Shown here piece after piece: positions 58,457-64,000 of a DNA stretch of 64,000 nt. The notes beneath the pieces are model-generated. The model did no database searches and had not been told where the DNA came from. It saw only the letters and a program-made list of their open reading frames with translations. How positions within the stretch are numbered: the stretch's first letter is position 1; each line of letters starts with the position of its first letter. The translations under genes were made by a program, and so were the position numbers. Source of the stretch: Hypomyces perniciosus (taxonomy: Eukaryota; Ascomycota; Sordariomycetes; Hypocreales; Hypocreaceae); the NCBI GenBank assembly GCA_008477525.1, contig SPDT01000004.1, forward strand, positions 1,116,001-1,180,000. The letters are read 5' to 3'.

Positions 58457-59449
58457 ATGCCAAGAAAGGTATTGAAGAAATTTCTTCCCGAAAGCGGTTT
58501 ATTGATCTCATGGAGCTAATCTATTCACCTCTTCTATTTCGCGTTGCAGTTTATAACCCCGGAAGTTAAACACCAAAATCGGGAAAGCCAACGGCGATCC
58601 CGGGCTAGACGGAAAGAGTTGATTGATGATCTGAAACGGCAGTTGGAGAACTTCCAGCGTCAGGGAATAACGGCATCCCAAGAGATGCAACAGGCCGCCA
58701 GGGCTGTCCAGATCGAGAACCAGCGTTTGAGAAATCTGCTTCAGCTGCGAGGGGTCTCCCAGGAGGAAATTCACCAGCACCTCTCCGCACCAACTCCTAC
58801 TTCAGGCTCTCCTACAGCCTCCGCCGCTGCTGGCTTGTTACAAGACCAAACGAAATGCAGCACGTGCGGTAACATATTATTGGGCCCCAAACTCACCCTA
58901 AGAACGCTGTCGGATAGAAGACTACCAGATGCTGGAGGTTCCAGACAGAGCACTATTGAACCCGCGCTCGAGTCCGTCTTGTCCCCGGCGTCGTCGTCGG
59001 AATATTCGCACTATTCCAATACGGTGGAAAGGTCGTCTTCACGAGCCCCTTCGGAAAGGGGCAGATTGACGCCAGCCCCAGCACTCCAAGTCAGAATACG
59101 CGACCTTGACATGAACAAATCTGAGGTACGGAAGGATCAGGGAGAATATACCAAAATCCTAGGCGAAGGCCGAAATCGAATATCTATATCAGACCTTTGC
59201 AATAACGCATCTGAAAACTACACCGGCTCCTCGACAACATCCGATTGCTTCTGCCCATCGGATTCAGCACTGCCTATCAGTCGCACCAAAACCCTCGAGA
59301 CACCCTGTGCTACAGCAGCCGCGATTCTTGTGGGGGTTCACGGCCATGCCGATACTGAGCAGGCCCGTGCTGCTCTTGGTTGCGCGGGAATCAACGACTG
59401 CTCCGTGAGGAACACAAAAATATTTCAGCTCATGGACAGGCTGTCATGA
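58457..59449 (+). CDS. bZIP transcription factor
   Basis: DNA-binding dimeric regulator. Exons 58457-58468 and 58550-59449, with an 81-nt intron, give 303 residues. The basic region HQNRESQRRSRARRKELIDD runs straight into a short leucine zipper (LKRQLENF, later IENQRLRNLLQLRG). C-terminal of this is CSTCGNILLG (CxxC), then a Ser-rich region, then Cys-containing segments SDCFCPSD, PCATAAAILV and LGCAGINDC. Such cysteines could sense metalloids or oxidants, as in Yap-type factors; that is inference. The gene converges on ACR3, and it is the obvious candidate regulator of the arsenic genes. The basic region differs from the classic Yap signature, so it is not simply yeast Arr1/Yap8. Confidence 0.85.
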
Positions 59450-59700
59450 CCCCGAACGATTTTCGAGATAAATACGACAGGCCGATAAAGTAACGAGTGT
59501 ATGATAATAGATAACGAGCATTTGAAAAGAATTTTTTTTCATGTAGTCCACGACGAACCGACTCTCCAAGCACACCATTCAGCCAAACTAGATGCGCATG
59601 GCAGCGCTCCCTGAGTCCTGACCACCTGAACACAACACGTCTTCCTCACACGCGTTACACCATACGCCATTCTAAAGCCTGTCAAACATTCTTGTCACAC
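59450..59700. other. Convergent 3' region
   Basis: 251 bp between the stop of the bZIP gene and the stop of ACR3. No gene. Confidence 0.5.
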
Positions 59701-61071
59701 TTATTCCCAGCCCCATCGGTTAGCCACCCACCGAAGCGTGTACACCAGGCCGATCAAAACGGGCACTTCGATCAGGGGACCGACAGTGGATGCCAATGCT
59801 TGGTCACTATCAGGACCAAATGTTGCCACAGCTACTGCGATGGCTAGCTCGAAGTTGTTGCTGGCAGCTGTAAAGCCCTGGGTGACGACGAATGGATATT
59901 TGAAGCCTAGCATTCGGCAAATGGCCACAGTTGCGAAGAAGACGACGACGAAATAGACAAACAATGGAGCGGCGACTCGGATGACTGATACAATCTGGTG
60001 GACAACCTGGCGGCCTTGTGAAGCAAAAAGAACGAGGATCGTGTATAGAAGGCCGATGAGGGACCAAGGTGATGTGAATTGGATGAAGACACGATCGTAC
60101 CAGGACGGTCCAGCGATGGCACGGAGTGCAAAGCGCGTGATGATGGCGGCTCCAAGGGGTATGCCAAGAAAGACGGCGACACTGGTGGCGACAACTGAGT
60201 AGGATATGCTGACATCGCCCTCTTCGCGGCTGATGACTCTGATAAAAAAGATGGCAAGAGGTGCAAAAAGGATCATTTGGAGGAGGGAGTTGATGGCGAC
60301 AAGGATGGCGCAGTACTCGTTATTGCCACCGGCGAGACCGTTCCAGATGAGAACCTGGGAATAAACAACCTTAGCCTCAATATTTACAGTCGGGTATTTT
60401 GGGGAGGGAAGTGTACCATAGCAATGCATCGGCCGAGACCGACAAGGATGAGACCGACACGGAGTTCGCTCTTGTCGGGAAGAAAGGCCCAAGCAAGTGC
60501 AAGCTGTGTTTGTAAAATTTAGACAAAAGTCATTGGGGGATAAAAATAGTTGGGAGTCGGAGACAGCGTACCATTAAGAAAGGCGCAAGAATCCAATTGA
60601 CAAATATGCTGAAACCGATTTGTTTCCACAGCGACTTGTCTGAGAGGAGTTCGTGAAGTGATTCGTATCGAACCTTGCAAAGGATGGGGTACATCATGAC
60701 GAGTAGACCGACAGCTATGCGATGAGAAATGCCAGTCAGTGAGAGAAGCAATCGTCCATCAGGGCTTCATTTAACCCACCAATTGGAACAGATACGCCAA
60801 CGAATTTTCCCTTTTGCAAGGCTGGAGCCACACTTGGGACGAAGTTGCCCAGGATAATGCCAATGGCCATGACAAGGAAGATCCAGAGAGCCAGATAACG
60901 GTCGAGAAAGCCGAGGGATGTGAAGGCTGAGGATCCTCGGCCGTTTTTCTCGCCCTCGAGGTTTACTCGGTTCTCTGCGTCGACGGGGGTGTTACTGCCA
61001 TTTTCCATGACTTTATCCAGTGAATTGGATTGTGGTGAAGAAGCTATGTTTTCTTGCTGTTCGGATGCCAT
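59701..61071 (-). CDS. ACR3: Arsenite efflux permease ACR3
   Basis: Exports As(III) from the cytosol at the plasma membrane. Exons 61071-60780, 60714-60572, 60503-60417 and 60354-59701 give 391 residues, the usual ACR3 length. Introns are 62-68 nt and GT-AG. Family landmarks: LGFLDRYLALWIFLVMAIGI at the start of TM1, VGLLVMMYPILCKVRYE, and LGRCIAMVLIWN with the conserved arsenite-binding cysteine in TM4. Also present are LAGGNNEYCAILVAINSLLQ, GFTAASNNFELAIAVAVATF and VGPLIEVPVLIGLVYTL near the end. The gene is divergent from the arsenate reductase across ~535 bp, so both could share a promoter. Confidence 0.95.
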
Positions 61072-61606
61072 GGCTGGTTAGTAAATACGAGAAGAGTTGA
61101 GGTTGTGGCTGGAGTCAGGGTGTAAATGTGTGTGATGGTAGGGAAAACGGGCGAGATGACTGAATGCGTATATATATGTAAAAAAAAAAAAAAAAAAATC
61201 CAAACCATCACCTTGATTTGGACTCCATTGTTGTATTTCTTTCTGACCAGAGACAGCCATCATGGTAGAAAGCCAGCGAAGCTGAGACTTGAGGGACAAA
61301 ATAGGCAATGTGGAGCCGGTAGTTCAACTGACCAATCATATCCAGGGCATGACACACTCCCTTGCAGCCCTGCCAAGAGTTTGCCAAGACTAAGAGCCAC
61401 CTAATAAACGAATCTTGGCGTTCGATTAGAAGAAGGGAGACGAAAGCAGCTAGGGACTTTTTACCTGAATAGCCTAATAGATGGATTTAATACTATAAGG
61501 TATAGATACCTAGGTACTCCGTAGTTTGCTAGTACTAGTGGAGCGAAGAGGGCACTGAAGCAATCAAGCCAGAAATAAAAGTCGCCACAAAGCTTGTCGA
61601 GATCTC
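61072..61606. promoter_or_regulatory. Shared divergent promoter of ACR3 and arsenate reductase
   Basis: Separates two divergent arsenic genes. It contains an A run near 61181-61198 and a TTAGTAA/TTACTAA heptamer at 61078-61084. That heptamer fits the Yap-type bZIP consensus TTA(C/G)TAA, but it lies only a few bases from the ACR3 ATG and may be chance. Confidence 0.55.
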
Positions 61607-62354
61607 ATGGCACCAGCAACATCACTCCTCACATTTGGCACCTGTTTACGCAACAACTCTACGTTTTATACCAGCAGGACTTTCTTTATTAATCTTTTGC
61701 AAATTAGAATGGCTTCTGGGGAGCCGACTGCGTCTCCTTGGTATGCTTCCTTCCCGACCCCGAGAACCACGACACCAGGGGCAATAACCCGGGAGGCACT
61801 GCTGGAGATCATGAAAAGCAATAAAGAAATTTCTGGCAAAAACTACATACTTGTTGATCTTCGGCGGACAGATCATGAGGTGAGTGGCCACCTGCCCAGG
61901 GGCGATTTTCTTCTCACTCTGAGTGTATAGGGTAGCACCATTCGTGGATCCATCAACCTCCCAGCACAAAGCCTTTACCCGACTATCCCAACGGTGTACA
62001 ACATGTTCAAGGCAGCTGGAATTACTAAAGTAATTTGGTACTGCTGTAAGTTGCTTATAATCATCTATAATCATCATTGTGGTTTGGGGAAGTGGCTAAT
62101 GCGACGAAGCCTCCTCCCGAGGTCGAGGAACTCGGGCGGCTGGATGGTTTAGCGATTATATAGATGAACAAGGTGACAAAGATATGGAGAGCCTGTTTTT
62201 ATTTGAAGGCATCAAGGGATGGGCACAGGCGGGTGGCGAGTGTATAGAGTGGATTGACGGGTATGACAAGGCTGCCTGGGAAAGCAAGGAAACCTCAGAT
62301 GAACGTAAGCCGGCGCTTTACAGTGAGCGCGTGCAAAACAATAAGTTGATGTGA
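61607..62354 (+). CDS. ACR2: Arsenate reductase, Cdc25/rhodanese type
   Basis: Reduces arsenate to arsenite, the substrate of ACR3. Exons 61607-61879, 61931-62045 and 62110-62354 give 210 residues. A start at the internal Met (MASGEPTASPWY, 61709) would give 176. The rhodanese fold is seen in YILVDLRRTDHEG, then TIRGSINLPAQSLYP, and the active-site loop WYC-SSSRGRG-TRAAGWF. This is the CX5R signature, with Cys at the end of exon 2 and Arg in exon 3. It continues FLFEGIKGWAQAGGEC. The C-terminus is uncertain: the frame ends at 62354, but a GTAAGC donor at 62306 could lead to another end. The upstream start would add a hydrophobic N-terminus. The symbol follows yeast ACR2/ARR2. Confidence 0.88.
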
Positions 62355-64000
62355 TGGAAAATATAGATAAACACCCTTGCAAGCATTGGTCTCGCTGCGA
62401 GATAAACGACTTTGTACCTTGGGTGCTCCCGATTTGGAAAGATGTCGATGTGTCGTCACTTTTCACCAATCCAAGCTCAGTCAGCATGTTCATTGTATGG
62501 CGGTTTAGAAGGGTCTGTATGCCTTTAATTACGCCATTTCCCTCCAAATTCATAAATCAGTTCCCAGAAATGATACGTTGCGGAACAATTGTTTAACGCC
62601 GGCCCCTGAAGCCGAGAATATTCTGTAGTGGCACAGGCCCTTGAGTCACAGCATGGAAAACAGTTGTGAAACATGGCTAAACTTAGGTCTTACTCGACAA
62701 CTCGACTACCCATGAATTAGAGGCGAAGTCGGAGCACCCGATTACTACTCGTAAAGAAACGTTGAAAGCTCATTCCTACTAGACCCGAGTTGAACCGAAC
62801 ATCACACAGGATTGCGTTTAATAAACCCGCGGAGACAATGCCTGAGAAACCAATCAAGTCACTGCTTGCACATGACGCCCGTGGAGGATGTTTGAAAGCA
62901 AAGTGGACCCCTCGCATTCGCTTATGGGATCCAATACTACACATATCACAGTACTCCGTACACACCCGATAAAACTTTAGCGGCATTAGATGACGGCAAC
63001 AAATTAGGGTTAAATTGCGCCCTAGCCACTTTATCTACGGAGTACATACATACTACCTCCATACATAGATTACGAGGTCCTGTAACCTCGTATTGTACAG
63101 TCCGGGAATTTAGCAGTAAATGCCCCAAGTCTAATCCCTTAGCCGGCTAGTTACAGTCAAGCTTCCGTTGCTACCACTGATTCATCCGGCTATCCGGCTC
63201 CGGGGGTAAAGCAGCAGAGCCGGAACCTTATCGTGACCAAGGTAATCTCAGAAACAATACCATAATAATCATCATGTAAATCCTTCCACGGCTAGATCCT
63301 ATAGAAGAATGACGTATTTAGAATATACTGTCATCTGATTGGTTCAAATCCCCGGTTTCATCTTAGTACGGAGTACATTAAGAAGGTAAGCTTATAATAT
63401 GCGAAGGGACTGAACTGGTCTTGTGAAATGCGCCCTAGAATAGTCTAGAAGGGTCATACAAGGATAAAAATTGGATGAATTCCTTGATAGCATTGTCAAT
63501 CAGCTCAATCCTAAAGGTCATGATTGACTTGATCGACTTGACGACTGCGCTAGGTTCGAACGCAAAGTCATGCCACGAAAGAGAAGTCTTGAGAAGGCGA
63601 GCAGTCATGAGGAGAGCAGTAGGCCCATGCACTGGTCTCAAGGGCGAAGGAGATCCAGCTGTCAACGCAACGGCCTGGAAACTCGTGATCAACCTCTCGG
63701 GCCCCCCTGACGAGGCACTGATGCCGCTACGGCACGAGGATCACCGCAAGATTTACGCACCGAAGACTGACAGAGCGGAGAAGCTCTAGCTTAGCAGTTA
63801 TTGCTTGCCCGAGGACGAAGGTGCAGGAATAACACCAGACCGCTGCTGGTACCGAAATGTCGCCCGGCGGGAGTGTGATTATCGATGAAGAAGGGTCATG
63901 ATATTGAAGGAGGGGAACGGACGAACGAAGGAATGAAGGAATAAGGGACCGATACAACCCCCCCCCCCCCCCACATAACTCCTATCAACAACCCGGAGCA
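62355..64000. other. Intergenic to window end
   Basis: No gene that I can support. Frames such as 63475-63789 are open but not protein-like. Palindromic GTACTCCGTAC/TACGGAGTAC motifs occur near 62951, 63037 and 63367. A run of 15 C lies at 63958-63972. Confidence 0.4.

Noticed and set aside
61078..61084. TTACTAA as a proven bZIP site in the arsenic promoter
   Set aside because: It fits the Yap consensus but lies beside the ACR3 ATG and occurs once, so it may be chance.
63335..63362. tRNA-like GGTTCAAATCCC box
   Set aside because: The flanking bases do not pair as a T stem and no acceptor or anticodon arm can be folded around it.

Overview
The window is nuclear DNA from a filamentous ascomycete, most likely a sordariomycete close to the Hypocreales. 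This is inferred from gene families and architecture, not from a database search. Genes have short GT-AG introns (mostly 55-95 nt) with CTRAC/CTAAC branch points. Households genes are interspersed with AT-richer, repeat-bearing accessory DNA, and several accessory genes carry C-to-T type nonsense changes of the sort repeat-induced point mutation leaves. No rRNA, tRNA or CRISPR was seen.

Layout. 1-4115: end of a dispersed repeat, an unrecognised nuclear-looking gene (-), and a 616-bp hAT-like non-autonomous element with a perfect 8-bp target duplication. 4116-9456: a HeLo-like/NACHT/WD40 NLR-type gene (+) with a frameshift near its C-terminus, converging on a six-exon FKBP-type prolyl isomerase (-). 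11066-11732: a damaged HsbA-like gene. 12594-32310 is a conserved block: UBA1 ubiquitin-activating enzyme, ECM4-type omega glutathione transferase, an eIF4E-binding (4E-T/Eap1-like) protein, an unrecognised four-exon gene, an F-box-like membrane protein, exonuclease V, SEC1, and a G-patch protein. 32707-34879: a CAX Ca2+/H+ exchanger with a probable 3-nt microexon. 37040-37399: a small mitochondrial-looking membrane protein, followed by telomere-like tandem repeats and an ankyrin relic.

39157-44792: an unrecognised two-TM protein, a secreted GH92 alpha-mannosidase and a medium-chain reductase. 44793-58456 is the most degraded part: TIR elements, a wrecked esterase(SesB-like)-NACHT-ankyrin gene with an odd C-terminal domain, a DUF6601-like pseudogene, and a second MITE. 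58457-62354 holds a compact arsenic-resistance set: a bZIP factor, ACR3 arsenite efflux permease and a divergent Cdc25/rhodanese-type arsenate reductase. This has the same three components as the ARR1-ARR2-ARR3 cluster of yeast.

How they work together: the arsenic genes form the one clear pathway (reduce arsenate, export arsenite, a bZIP candidate regulator). Two NLR-type genes and an ankyrin relic suggest a region of turnover of fungal innate-immunity/allorecognition genes. The conserved block shows no functional theme.
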